64,000 bases of DNA, taken from the NCBI GenBank assembly GCA_002390845.1, contig DGQT01000099.1:1-64000 (forward strand), in the 5' to 3' direction. This stretch comes from Chitinophagaceae bacterium UBA4407 (GTDB lineage: Bacteria > Bacteroidota > Bacteroidia > Chitinophagales > Chitinophagaceae). Made by a program: the position numbers and the translations under genes. Below the pieces are notes generated by a model that was not told the origin of the DNA, searched no databases, and worked only from the letters and a program-made list of their open reading frames with translations. Below are positions 16,605 through 26,003 of this stretch, in pieces. Every line of letters begins with the position of its first letter. The first letter of the stretch is position 1.

Positions 16605-16790
16605 TACGCCAGCGGCGTAGTCTGTTTGTAGATAGCGAAATGCAAAATATAATCTTTGCTCCAGCGGAGCAACCTGTTTCCCGCATAATGATTTGTGATG
16701 TTATCAGGTTACCCCGCTGGGGTAAAGAACCAAAATCAATGTATGCGTTTTCTACAAACAGGTTGCCCCGCTGGGGCATGACGATGAATA
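16605..16790. repeat. Four short hairpins with variable stems and a fixed loop
   Basis: TACGCCAGCGGCGTA (16605-16619) and GCTCCAGCGGAGC (16658-16670) have an AGC loop. TTACCCCGCTGGGGTAA (16709-16725) and TGCCCCGCTGGGGCA (16764-16778) have the complementary GCT loop, so they are the same unit inverted. ACCTGTTTGTAGA or close variants accompany the units. Stem bases differ in compensating pairs. They lie in the 502-base gap before the AT-rich hypothetical gene. Confidence 0.7.
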
Positions 16791-16838
16791 ATGCGAATTA
16801 TTGTAGGGTAGTGAACAACAATCGGCGAGAAACCAGTT

Positions 16839-17690
16839 TTAACTTTCGTTTTGATCAATTCCTAAAGCTTGTATTTCCTTATAAATTGGTGAATCTTTGA
16901 CCACGGAGAATATATCAATTGATAATTCCTTGTCAATTTTGTTTTGCGTTTGGTCAATAATTTCCTCAATGCTTGACAGGTTCAGTTGGGATATTTTATT
17001 TTGATAAAAATGTTTTAGCCCTCGTGCTGTTAACCACTTTTTAATTTCTCTATCTAGAGTTTCCAAAATAGACTTAAATTGTCTGGCGGTCATTTTATTA
17101 TTTCGATAAAGGACATATGAATAAGAAAAATCTCTTATGGCTATTCTTCTATATGGAACTGCACCCTTTCCAATATGAATGATTAATGGGTTTTTACTAT
17201 CAAGCAAAAGAAAATTTGATTTGATGTTATATAAATCTTCCCTAGTAAATCTATGCTTATCAAATTGCTTTAGTTCTAATTGATACAAAATATTTTTTAC
17301 ATTTTTCGCAAGAAATCTATTGCTGATAAACTCATTTGCAATGTTTTTATTAAAATAAGCAGAATTGATTATCAAGAAATAATTTAGAACTGAGTTGTCA
17401 ATTTGATTTTCCACTTTATTCTTGATAGTCGCAATTTTAAATATATCCCCATCTATCGTAAATACACGTCTATAATTTTGGGGAAAGTCGTTTTTGTAAT
17501 AACATAGCAGCAATTTATATTTACTCAAAAAGTCTAAAAATTGAATGACGAATTGAATTTCTGAATCAGTGGGTAACGAGGGCTTATATTTATTAGAGAC
17601 TTTAATAGTTATATATGTAAGAATTATTCCAACGATTATTGCCATTATTGCAATAAAATCAGAAGATGAAATACTTAATAAATTTTGCAT
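16839..17690 (-). CDS. AT-rich hypothetical membrane-anchored protein in element loop
   Basis: A 283-residue protein with one N-terminal transmembrane helix (about residues 9-31), then a largely cytoplasmic or soluble domain rich in K, N, I, F and Y. No named family or catalytic motif is recognised. Base composition is strikingly AT-rich: two hand-counted 60-base lines (17221 and 17341) are about 25 and 22 percent GC, against 47 percent in a dnaE line. The gene lies between matching L (16340) and R (17760) halves of one palindromic element. Both facts suggest it was acquired horizontally. A phage-defence or membrane-effector role is possible but not supported by any motif. Confidence 0.72.
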   Translation of the reverse strand: MQNLLSISSSDFIAIMAIIVGIILTYITIKVSNKYKPSLPTDSEIQFVIQFLDFLSKYKLLLCYYKNDFPQNYRRVFTIDGDIFKIATIKNKVENQIDNSVLNYFLIINSAYFNKNIANEFISNRFLAKNVKNILYQLELKQFDKHRFTREDLYNIKSNFLLLDSKNPLIIHIGKGAVPYRRIAIRDFSYSYVLYRNNKMTARQFKSILETLDREIKKWLTARGLKHFYQNKISQLNLSSIEEIIDQTQNKIDKELSIDIFSVVKDSPIYKEIQALGIDQNES

Positions 17691-17759
17691 GTCTACATGA
17701 AGGGATTTAAAAACTTTGTTTCAATTTAATAAAAAATTACCATGCTTTTCATAAAAGCA

Positions 17760-17840
17760 ATCCTTCAATCCCGCTTCGATAAAAGCTCAATATATAATCC
17801 AACAGTACAAGAGTGCGACGCAAGAAAAGCTGCCCCCACC
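17760..17840 (-). repeat. Palindromic element, R half (partner at 16340)
   Basis: The inner arm at 17763-17800 includes GCTCAATATATAATCC, complementary to the L-side arm at 16440-16458 apart from one base. The R core GTACAAGAGTGCGACGCAAG is at 17805-17824. The element-specific TATATAAT bases on both sides support a shared origin. Confidence 0.85.
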
Positions 17841-17890
17841 CCCTAAAGGGGGGCAACAAAAATGCATTATTTACTCATTCATCATTCTCC

Positions 17891-20800
17891 TCACCCCACC
17901 AGCCCCACACTTACTTCCACATCAGGATTATCCATAAGGAAGCCGGCCATTTCTTCATTCATCATAAAGCCTTTTTCCATGGTATATAAAGTTATTTTCA
18001 GGTTTTCTATGGGCTCGTACAAATTAAAACGTAGCGAAGATTTGCCGGGATTGGCGCGTACATTTTTTTCTACAAACGTTACAAATTCTTTGGTGATGGA
18101 TGCGGGCTCTATACTGATATCAACCTGCCGTGTCATGTTTTGTTTGGCCATTTCCAGCAGGTTCATGGTGCTTACTTTAAACTCGTACTGGTCGCTGTTG
18201 TAGCGGTTTTTAAAGAAGCCGTTGATGAGCAGGTTCTTTCCTTTTTCCAGGTAATTTTTGCAACGCACATAATCATCGGCCCATAACATAATTTCTGTTT
18301 TGCCGCTGAAATCTTCTATGGTGAGCGAACCAAATTCGCGGCCTGTTTTTGTCATGCGGTGCTGTGCATCTGTAACCAGACCGGCAATGCGGAAATTGCG
18401 GTTGGCATTGGCGGCAATGAGCGTGGCGGATTCTTTTACTTCATTGAATTCACTAAGCGGCATAATGCCGTAATACTTTAACTCGAACTTGAAATTATCG
18501 AGTGGGTGGCCGCTCATAAACATGCCGGTAACTTCTTTCTCGTAATCCAGTTTTTCAGTAAGCGACCAGGGCTCGCAGGCTGGTAATTTCGGGGTGGCAA
18601 TTTCGGGCATGGCAGTATCGCCAAACAAACTGTTTACAGTAGATTGTTTATTGGTTTGATACACGTTGCCGAAGCGGATAATTTTTTCTATACCATTCGC
18701 AGCTTCACCATTGGACACATAAAAATACTGTGCACGGTGAATATCTGTAAAGCAATCGAAAGCGCCGGAATACACAAGGCTTTCAATGGATTTTTTATTG
18801 GCAGCGCGTTGGTTTACACGTTTAATAAAATCGAAAACATCTTTATAAGCGCCATGCTTTTTTCGCTCTTCAATCAATGCTTCAATCGCTGCTTCGCCCA
18901 CACCTTTTAAACCACCAAGACCAAAACGAATCTCGCCTTTTTTGTTTACGGCAAAGCCTTTCAGCGATTCATTGATATCGGGGCCCAGCACTTTTAAACC
19001 CATGCGTTTACACTCTTCCATAAAGAAAGTGATCTTCTCGATGACGGCGGCATGGTTAAGAACTGCGGCCATATATTCACTTGGGTAATGCGCTTTTAAA
19101 TAAGCTGTTTGATAAGCGACAAACGCATAGCAGGTGGAGTGCGATTTGTTGAAAGCGTATTGCGCAAAGGCTTCCCAGTCTGTCCATACTTTTTCTAAAA
19201 TTTCTTTGCCTGTTCCCTTGGCCATGGCGCCATCCATGAAAGTGCTTTTCATTTTATCGAGCGTCTTTCGGTCTTTTTTCCCCATTGCTTTACGGAGGAT
19301 ATCTGCTTCACCTTTTGTAAAACCCGCAAGGCTCTGGCTCAGCAACATCACCTGTTCCTGGTACACAGTAATGCCGTAAGTTTCTTCCAGGTATTCCTTC
19401 ATTTCAGGAATATCATATACCACTTCTTCACGACCATGTTTACGTGCAACAAACTTGGGAATGTAAGACATTGGGCCGGGGCGGTACAAGGCATTCATCG
19501 CAATAAGATCGCCGAATTTATCGGGTTTTAATTCACGCAAATATTTTTGCATGCCCGGACTTTCAAACTGGAACGTTGCATTGGTTTCACCACGTTGGTA
19601 CAGGTTATATGTTTTTTCATCATCAAGCGGAATGGCGTCTAAATCTATCTCTAATCCATTGTGGTTTTGTTTAATTAAATCAAGCGCAGTTTTTAAAATA
19701 GAGAGTGTTTTTAAACCAAGAAAGTCCATTTTCAAAACGCCTGCTTCTTCAATGGTGCTGCCTTCTATTTGCGTAACCCAAAGCGTAGAATCTTTAGAGA
19801 TAGCAACAGGGATTAAATTCGTAAGATCAGAAGGCGCAATGATAATGGCGGAGGCATGCACGCCGGTATTGCGCACAGAACCTTCTAAACGCTTGGCTTC
19901 TTTTAGTACCTGTGCACGAATGTCGGTGCCGTTATAAATTTCGCGGAGCTTTTTAATATTGTCGAGTTCTTCGCCGCCGTAACCTTCTTTATCTTCCAAA
20001 GATTTTTCACCATCTTTTGCCTCTTTGGAAGTAAGCGGTGCTGCAAGTACACGGTTCAAATCTGTGCCCGGCCTGTCGGGAACCATCTTTGCCAAAGCAT
20101 TGCTTTCATTCAATGGCAGATCCATTACACGTGCCACATCTTTAATACTCATCTTGGCAGCCATTGTACCATAAGTGATGATCTGCGCTACCTGGTTCTT
20201 GCCGTATTTATCTACTACATAATCGATTACTTTCTGGCGACCTTCATCGTCAAAGTCCGTATCAATATCGGGCATTGACTTACGGTCGGGGTTTAGAAAT
20301 CTTTCAAACAGTAAGTTGTATTTTATGGGATCAATGTTTGTAATGCCAATGCAATAGGCAACCACACTGCCCGCAGCAGACCCACGGCCCGGGCCAATGA
20401 ACACGCCCATATTTCTGCCGGCTTTTATAAAGTCACTTACAATTAAAAAGTAACCGGCAAAACCCATTGTTTTGATTGTGAACAATTCAAAGTCTAGGCG
20501 TTCCTGTATCTCTAGCGTTATTTCGCTGTAGCGTTCTTTAGCCCCTTTGAAAGTAAGTTCTTTTAAATATTCCCACTGGTTGTTTACATCTGGTTTGATG
20601 ATGTTTGAACCAATGATCTCATCTTTTGTATGCAGCAAAAATTCTTTTGGAATAGGGAAGGCGGGGAGGAGTATATCCTTCTTTAAATTGAGCACTTCTA
20701 TTTTATCAACAATGGCATTGGTGTTATCCAGCGCTTCGGGAATATCGCTGAAGAGTGTTTCCATCTCTTCCTTCGTCTTGAAATAAAACTGGTTGTTGGG

Positions 20801-21604
20801 AAATTTAAAACGGCGGTTTTTTAATTGTATCTCATCATTTACAAAATCGTCAAAGCCGGGTGTGCTTTGCTTTTCGCCGGTGTTGATGCAGAGTAAAATA
20901 TCGTGTGCATTGCTGTCATCTTTATCTACATAATGACTGTCGTTTGTTGCAATAACAGGTACATTGTATTTTTTCGAAAACTTTAGTAAGGTGTCGTTGA
21001 TAATTTCCTGCTCCTTAATATTGTGGCGCTGCAGTTCTATGTAATAATCATCGCCAAACATATCGAGCCACCATTTAAATTCTTTTTCTGCAGCCTCTGT
21101 TCCTTCATGTAAAATCGTTTGTGGTACATAAGCGCCGATGCAACAGGTTGTTGCAATCAAGCCTTCTTTGTATTGCTCAATCAGTTCTTTATCTATGCGG
21201 GGATATTTACTGTACATGCCTTCAATAAAACCAAGCGATGTTAGCTTTACCAGATTTGCATAACCCTGTTTATTCTTGGCAAGTAACACCTGGTGAAATC
21301 TTGCATCCTTCTGATCTTTGGTAAACTGTTTTGCATGCCTGTCTTTTACTACATAAAATTCGCAGCCAACGATTGGTTTTATTACGGGTTCAATTATATC
21401 TTTTCCATCTGGTGTTTTGCCAACAACTTTTGTATTGTTCCAGGCTTGTTTTACAAATTCAAATACGCCAAACATATTGCCATGATCTGTAATGGCCAAT
21501 GCAGGCATATTTGCCTGTGCAGCTTTTTTATACAAGCCTTCAATGGATGCAGCTCCATCGAGTAATGAGTATTGTGTGTGTACGTGTAAATGTGAAAATT
21601 GCAT
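17891..21604 (-). CDS. dnaE: DNA polymerase III alpha subunit
   Basis: A 1237-residue replicative polymerase of the DnaE1 type, in the cytoplasmic replisome. The N-terminal PHP domain starts HLHVHTQYSLLDG (residues 5-17). The palm carries the PDIDTDFDDEGRQ aspartates near residue 445, with a third acidic residue in KMDFLGLKTL near 625. A helix-hairpin-helix region follows at about 900-980 (RFGLGGLKGVGEAAI), and an OB-fold near 1070-1130 (FRIAGLVTDAQHR). It is monocistronic. Repeat halves lie on either side of the gene. No truncation or frameshift is seen. Confidence 0.98.
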   Translation of the reverse strand: MQFSHLHVHTQYSLLDGAASIEGLYKKAAQANMPALAITDHGNMFGVFEFVKQAWNNTKVVGKTPDGKDIIEPVIKPIVGCEFYVVKDRHAKQFTKDQKDARFHQVLLAKNKQGYANLVKLTSLGFIEGMYSKYPRIDKELIEQYKEGLIATTCCIGAYVPQTILHEGTEAAEKEFKWWLDMFGDDYYIELQRHNIKEQEIINDTLLKFSKKYNVPVIATNDSHYVDKDDSNAHDILLCINTGEKQSTPGFDDFVNDEIQLKNRRFKFPNNQFYFKTKEEMETLFSDIPEALDNTNAIVDKIEVLNLKKDILLPAFPIPKEFLLHTKDEIIGSNIIKPDVNNQWEYLKELTFKGAKERYSEITLEIQERLDFELFTIKTMGFAGYFLIVSDFIKAGRNMGVFIGPGRGSAAGSVVAYCIGITNIDPIKYNLLFERFLNPDRKSMPDIDTDFDDEGRQKVIDYVVDKYGKNQVAQIITYGTMAAKMSIKDVARVMDLPLNESNALAKMVPDRPGTDLNRVLAAPLTSKEAKDGEKSLEDKEGYGGEELDNIKKLREIYNGTDIRAQVLKEAKRLEGSVRNTGVHASAIIIAPSDLTNLIPVAISKDSTLWVTQIEGSTIEEAGVLKMDFLGLKTLSILKTALDLIKQNHNGLEIDLDAIPLDDEKTYNLYQRGETNATFQFESPGMQKYLRELKPDKFGDLIAMNALYRPGPMSYIPKFVARKHGREEVVYDIPEMKEYLEETYGITVYQEQVMLLSQSLAGFTKGEADILRKAMGKKDRKTLDKMKSTFMDGAMAKGTGKEILEKVWTDWEAFAQYAFNKSHSTCYAFVAYQTAYLKAHYPSEYMAAVLNHAAVIEKITFFMEECKRMGLKVLGPDINESLKGFAVNKKGEIRFGLGGLKGVGEAAIEALIEERKKHGAYKDVFDFIKRVNQRAANKKSIESLVYSGAFDCFTDIHRAQYFYVSNGEAANGIEKIIRFGNVYQTNKQSTVNSLFGDTAMPEIATPKLPACEPWSLTEKLDYEKEVTGMFMSGHPLDNFKFELKYYGIMPLSEFNEVKESATLIAANANRNFRIAGLVTDAQHRMTKTGREFGSLTIEDFSGKTEIMLWADDYVRCKNYLEKGKNLLINGFFKNRYNSDQYEFKVSTMNLLEMAKQNMTRQVDISIEPASITKEFVTFVEKNVRANPGKSSLRFNLYEPIENLKITLYTMEKGFMMNEEMAGFLMDNPDVEVSVGLVG

Positions 21605-21659
21605 AATAAAAATTTCCTTTTAAAATTCAGTTCAGCCGTTTCAGCAGGTACCGTTTCTA

Positions 21660-21757
21660 GACTGTAAGGTTGCTGCACATTGCTGAGTAATGATCTGAAC
21701 GTACAAGTGTGCGACGCAAGAAAAGCTAATAGCAGCAATGCTGTCCGGCTCATAAAA
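21660..21757 (-). repeat. Palindromic element, R half
   Basis: R core GTACAAGTGTGCGACGCAAG at 21701-21720 and outer end GTCCGGCTCATAAA at about 21743-21756. No clear L half is adjacent. The remainder of the gap 21605-21934 shows nothing recognisable. Confidence 0.7.
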
Positions 21758-21934
21758 TATTTCCTGCATGGGACGCACTTTTTTAACGATCAGCCAAACT
21801 TCAAATTTCGCCAATTTTTACCGCATAGAAATCGTAAATATTTATCCACATTTTGTTTTTAGTGTTAGTATTTCAATAAAAGTTTCTCACGGGTTTATGC
21901 CAAGTGGTTAAGTGAGGCTAAATTGCACACGTGC

Positions 21935-22633
21935 ATGAAAAAAATTATTTATCTATACCTGCTTGGCGCGGTTGTATTGCTTAACGGTTGTAAGAGTATT
22001 CATAAACTTACTGCCAGGGACAATTCAACATCATCAAGGCAGAAACAGCAACCCAATTCGAATGAGGTTACTTTTCTTAACAATGTAAGCGTTACGCCCG
22101 GCAAGGGACGCACTGCAATTGATGAGCCAGCCCTCAAACCCGCAGTTACAAAGGATTATACGCCTACGGTAATACGCAACGGCAAAAATTTTAATATTGA
22201 AAGCGCATCGCAACTACAGTTTAAATATGCGATGATCCTTGATGTGCCTGTAGAAGAAATCAACAATATTCCCTTGCTGCAGGATATTGATTACTGGTGG
22301 GGCACCAAATATTGTATGGGTGGCTCTACTGAAAATTGTACGGACTGTTCTGCGTTTACGCACAATGTTTTACTGGATGTTTACGCACTCAATATTCCAA
22401 GAACCGCGAAACAGCAGTATGATAGCTGCATGCATATTTCCATTGATGCATTACAACAGGGCGATCTTGTTTTTTTTCAAACCAGTTCCCGTAAAGAAAT
22501 TTCTCATGTTGGTGTTTATATTGCCAACAATAAATTTGCGCATGCATCGGTAAGCAATGGCGTAATGATCAGTGATTTGAACGACCCCTACTGGAAACCA
22601 AAATTCCGCGGTGCCGGAAGGGTGAAGAAATAG
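21935..22633 (+). CDS. NlpC/P60 family lipoprotein, cell-wall peptidase
   Basis: A 232-residue lipoprotein with lipobox LLNGC (C19) and a C-terminal NlpC/P60 domain (about 115-232). The catalytic cysteine is C138 in NCTDCSAF, the histidine is H191 in SHVGVY, and the third polar residue is probably H203 in FAHAS. Such enzymes cut peptide stems of peptidoglycan in the periplasm. The ATG at 21935 is chosen because it gives MKKIIYLYLLGAV directly; an in-frame ATG four codons earlier adds MHTC. Residues 25-110 are a low-complexity linker. It is monocistronic, and the following L repeat half marks its 3' end. Confidence 0.92.
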   Translation: MKKIIYLYLLGAVVLLNGCKSIHKLTARDNSTSSRQKQQPNSNEVTFLNNVSVTPGKGRTAIDEPALKPAVTKDYTPTVIRNGKNFNIESASQLQFKYAMILDVPVEEINNIPLLQDIDYWWGTKYCMGGSTENCTDCSAFTHNVLLDVYALNIPRTAKQQYDSCMHISIDALQQGDLVFFQTSSRKEISHVGVYIANNKFAHASVSNGVMISDLNDPYWKPKFRGAGRVKK

Positions 22634-22647
22634 TTTGGTATTTATTT

Positions 22648-22735
22648 TTTACCCGGCAGTTGGATTTCTATGAAGCATTTGTTGCGTCGCACATTTGTAC
22701 GTTCGGAATAGAGTGAGGCATTTTAAAATCCAAGC
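22648..22735 (+). repeat. Palindromic element, L half
   Basis: The outer end ACCCGGCAG is at 22650-22659 and the L core GTTGCGTCGCACATTTGTAC at 22681-22700. It separates two convergent genes and has no adjacent R partner. Confidence 0.7.
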
Positions 22736-22742
22736 TTATCAA

Positions 22743-24608
22743 TTAATAAATGTTATTGGCATCGTCGTTATTCAGTTGAATAATATCAGGCGCTTTTACA
22801 TAATTGCTGTTGTACCTGAAACGTATATTGGCAGCGAGTGTTAGCTTAAATGAGTTGTTGCCTTCTGTTTTTCTCGGAAAATAAATAAACCGTATTTCAA
22901 CGGTATTGAATACGAGGTTCTCATTTCTTATGCGAACGCCGCCGCCTAAACCATAGTACAAACCTGATTTGGAAAATTTTTGATTTTCAGGTTTTAGGAT
23001 TGCAACATCGCCAAACATAAAAGGCGCAAACTTAAAGCCCAGTAATTTATAATTAATGAAGAAAAATGTTTCGGTATGCAGGCTGATGCGCTGGTCTCCC
23101 AAAAGAGAATCTGAATTAAAATAACGCAATCCGAAAGGGTTGTTGATGGTAAGTGCATCTGTGGCCAGCCTGTTGAATTGTTTGGTATAACTGTACCTGA
23201 TGTATTGCCGGACTTTTATATTCCTTATCAACATTAGCCGGGTGAATATACTGGTGCCCAGTAGTACACCTGCATCCTGTAATTTTCCGTCATTAAAATA
23301 AGAACCACTGCGTACAAAATACTGTATAAAATCACCTTTGTTACTGATTACATAGCGGTTTGCATCAAGGCCCACATAAGCCCTTTTTAAATTGCTTTGT
23401 TTGTACCAGCCTCCGGTTAAAGCAATATTGTAACCCAGGGGAATATCTTCAGTAGTTCCAAACCCGAAAATGTAATTGGTTTTATAAAATGTTTGCCTGA
23501 AAAAAGTAAACTGTGCAAGCATGGCCTGTTTATTATCGTACCTGAAATTATAAGGGTTGGTTAACTGGTATGGTGTATCTGTAAAATGATCGTGAAAATA
23601 GCGGGTACTTAAAAAGGTGCGGTTGTAAATTTTACTGCTTTGCGAGTGTTTCTTTATACCAAGGTTATAACCGAGCCATGCATCAAAAGTGTTGTACCTG
23701 TATTTGTAAAATAAACTATCAGGCTGATTATAATTGTTGGCAGCTTTGTTTTGACCGAAATCAAGCCCACCTGCGATATGCATATATTGCGATACCAGCG
23801 GCCTTTCAAAACGGATGTTCCAGGCGTGTTCATCTTCTGCGCGGCTGGTAATATCCGGGTTGATGGTTGTATAAGCAGCGGTAGCATTAATAAAGCTGTT
23901 GCTGATATTATTTTTACTGTACAATAATTCGTAACCAAATGCAGGTGAACGGCTTTGTTGCAGTAAAGTGGTAAGCTGCACCTTTTGTGCAAGGCCCGCC
24001 ACATTTGCATCGCCCAGTTTTGCTTTAAAGCGGTTGGTTCTTAAATCATTCAATTCAAGCTGAATACTGAACAGGTCTTTGGTAATTATAACGATGTCTA
24101 CCGAATCTGTTGCTCCTTCAATTTCGTTAACCATTATGCGTGCATCCTGTATATATTCAAGCGACCGAAGGTGCCGTTCATTATCGGCAACTTTATAAGC
24201 ATTGAGTACCGTATTTTCTTTTATAAAAAGATTGTTTTGTATTACCCGCTCCCTGGTATTTCTGTGTAAACGGTTCAGTAACTGAATGCCTTTGTATTTC
24301 AGGCTTTCAGAAGTATCCTGGAATATTTTTTCAAAGCCAAATTGCTGTATGGTAATATGCCTGATGATTTTACCGTTGTATGGCGAAAATACCGCTTCGC
24401 TTTTTATATTCAATGTAGCAGCCTGCTTTAAAGAATCTTCTGTACTGCGGGTTACAGCATTTATGGCCCATTGAAAAATATTGTGATTCTTTTTTGCCAG
24501 TGTGTCTTTTTGCACATCATTTTGCTGGCCATAAGTATAACCTGACAGCAAGCCTGAGCAAACAAATACTGCAGTTAAAACAATTGTATAAGTGGTGAAC
24601 CTTTTCAA
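22743..24608 (-). CDS. BamA/TamA-like outer-membrane protein
   Basis: A 621-residue protein with signal peptide (ending GYTYGQ). Residues about 75-190 form POTRA-like modules (KIIRHITIQQFGFEKIF, LEYIQDARIMVNEIEG, VDIVIITKDLFSIQLEL). The remainder is a predicted 14-16-strand beta-barrel (repeated aromatic-ended strands, for example RFKAKLGDANVAG and GLGGGVRIRNENLVFNTVEI). It looks like a member of the Omp85 superfamily found in Bacteroidota that is distinct from essential BamA. It would sit in the outer membrane, perhaps inserting or exporting a specific protein. Client and family name are uncertain. Confidence 0.78.
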   Translation of the reverse strand: MKRFTTYTIVLTAVFVCSGLLSGYTYGQQNDVQKDTLAKKNHNIFQWAINAVTRSTEDSLKQAATLNIKSEAVFSPYNGKIIRHITIQQFGFEKIFQDTSESLKYKGIQLLNRLHRNTRERVIQNNLFIKENTVLNAYKVADNERHLRSLEYIQDARIMVNEIEGATDSVDIVIITKDLFSIQLELNDLRTNRFKAKLGDANVAGLAQKVQLTTLLQQSRSPAFGYELLYSKNNISNSFINATAAYTTINPDITSRAEDEHAWNIRFERPLVSQYMHIAGGLDFGQNKAANNYNQPDSLFYKYRYNTFDAWLGYNLGIKKHSQSSKIYNRTFLSTRYFHDHFTDTPYQLTNPYNFRYDNKQAMLAQFTFFRQTFYKTNYIFGFGTTEDIPLGYNIALTGGWYKQSNLKRAYVGLDANRYVISNKGDFIQYFVRSGSYFNDGKLQDAGVLLGTSIFTRLMLIRNIKVRQYIRYSYTKQFNRLATDALTINNPFGLRYFNSDSLLGDQRISLHTETFFFINYKLLGFKFAPFMFGDVAILKPENQKFSKSGLYYGLGGGVRIRNENLVFNTVEIRFIYFPRKTEGNNSFKLTLAANIRFRYNSNYVKAPDIIQLNNDDANNIY

Positions 24609-24662
24609 GATTAAAAAGATTTCACTGAAAGTAACCTTTTTAAAATAAACTCACTGAGCAAG

Positions 24663-24900
24663 ATAAATTTTATGGGTCAGACTAAAGAATTATTATGAAG
24701 CTTTTGTTGCGTCGCACACTTTTACGGTTGGAGCTTTTTTGAGCTTTTATTGAAGTGTAGATTGAAGCGAAATGATACTGCATAAAACCTGTAAGTTTTT
24801 TAAAACTTTATAGATTTTTACGCTTCGGTAAAAGTTCAATAACATTTCCAAAGCACACGAGTGCGACGCAACAAAAGCTTCATTCAATTACTAAAGCATG
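24663..24900. repeat. Palindromic element, complete type copy
   Basis: A clean full-length copy. The L core GTTGCGTCGCACACTTTTAC is at 24706-24725 after GAAGCTTTT, and the R core GCACACGAGTGCGACGCAAC is at 24853-24872 before AAAAGCTTCATTC. The inner arms GAGCTTTTATTGAAGTGTAG (from 24741) and the partner at 24819-24840 (TACGCTTCGGTAAAAGTTCA) flank a loop of about 55 bases. There is no gene in the gap 24609-24922. Confidence 0.88.
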
Positions 24901-24922
24901 GTACAAAATATTTGTATTTATT

Positions 24923-25855
24923 TTATAAGGCACCACAACGCTGAAGGCTTGCGAGAACAAGATTATACGTTTCATCGTCGCTTAAATCCTGTGGTACAAA
25001 TTTTTCGCCGATCACCTGTTCGTATAATTCTATGTAGCGTTGCGAAATGGTTTGCACCCAGGCGGCATCCATTTCAGGAACAGTTTGACCTTCTTTGCCC
25101 ATAAAGTTGTTTGCAATAAGCCATTCGCGTACAAACTCTTTACTTAATTGTTCCTGGCGTTCGCCTTTTTCCTGGCGTTCTTCAAAACCATCTGCGTAAA
25201 AATAACGGGAAGAATCGGGTGTGTGTATTTCATCCATTAAATAAATAGTGCCATCGATTTTTCCAAATTCATATTTGGTATCAACAAGGATTAAACCTCT
25301 TTTAGCAGCGATCTCTTTGCCCCTTGCAAAAAGCTGCAAAGTGTAGTTGCACAAAGCATTCCATTCTGCTTCTGTAGCCAAACCTTTCGCAACAATTTCT
25401 GTTGCAGATATATCTTCATCGTGCCCTTCTGATGCTTTGGTGGAAGGCGTAATAATAGGAGTAGGGAAGAAATCATTTTCGTTCATGCCTTCTGGCATTT
25501 GAATGCCGCACAATTCTCTTTTACCGGAACTGTAAGTGCGCCATGCATGGCCCGTTAAATTGCCACGCACCACCATTTCAATTTTAAATGGCTCACATCT
25601 TTTACCGATGGCAACATTGGGTGCCGGTGTATTGGTTAACCAGTTGGGGCAAATATCTTTTGTAGCATTGAGCATGTAAGCAGCAATCTGGTTTAATACT
25701 TGTCCTTTATATGGTATGGGTTGGGGAAGTATAACGTCGAATGCTGAAATACGGTTGCTCGCTACCATAACAAGCCAATCGGTTCCTATGCTGTAAACGT
25801 CTCTTACCTTACCTTTATAGAAGGCTGTTTGATGCGGGAATTTAAAATTTGACAT
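24923..25855 (-). CDS. purC: Phosphoribosylaminoimidazole-succinocarboxamide synthase
   Basis: A 310-residue SAICAR synthetase, step seven of de novo purine synthesis (CAIR plus aspartate plus ATP). The N-terminal KGKVRDVYSIG nucleotide-binding segment is at residues 14-24, followed by RISAFDVILPQPIPYKG (35-51). The conserved VVRGNLTGHAW lies near 95-105 and LVDTKYEFGKI near 196-206. Length and motifs match the long form of PurC. A TAATTTTG promoter motif sits immediately upstream, implying an almost leaderless transcript. No other purine genes are adjacent. Confidence 0.97.
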   Translation of the reverse strand: MSNFKFPHQTAFYKGKVRDVYSIGTDWLVMVASNRISAFDVILPQPIPYKGQVLNQIAAYMLNATKDICPNWLTNTPAPNVAIGKRCEPFKIEMVVRGNLTGHAWRTYSSGKRELCGIQMPEGMNENDFFPTPIITPSTKASEGHDEDISATEIVAKGLATEAEWNALCNYTLQLFARGKEIAAKRGLILVDTKYEFGKIDGTIYLMDEIHTPDSSRYFYADGFEERQEKGERQEQLSKEFVREWLIANNFMGKEGQTVPEMDAAWVQTISQRYIELYEQVIGEKFVPQDLSDDETYNLVLASLQRCGAL

Positions 25856-25859
25856 GCCA

Positions 25860-25867
25860 CAAAATTA
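25860..25867 (-). promoter_or_regulatory. Candidate -7 element (TAATTTTG) for purC
   Basis: On the minus strand this reads TAATTTTG, ending five bases before the purC ATG. A TTG lies 15 bases upstream, shorter than the usual spacing. If used, the message would be leaderless. Confidence 0.35.
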
Positions 25868-26003
25868 GCAGATAAAATTTTACAAGCATGTTTCGTAGCT
25901 GTGATCGTTTAACTTAATACGCACATTTGTGGAGAAGAAAAATTTTATTGGAAATATAACTATTGCTATATTGTTATCAGTTTCACTAAAAACCAATTGC
26001 TTT

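Noticed and set aside
16472..16900. Open frame of 142 codons on the plus strand
   Set aside because: It translates an inverted repeat and the four hairpins, and its end overlaps the real minus-strand gene at 16839.
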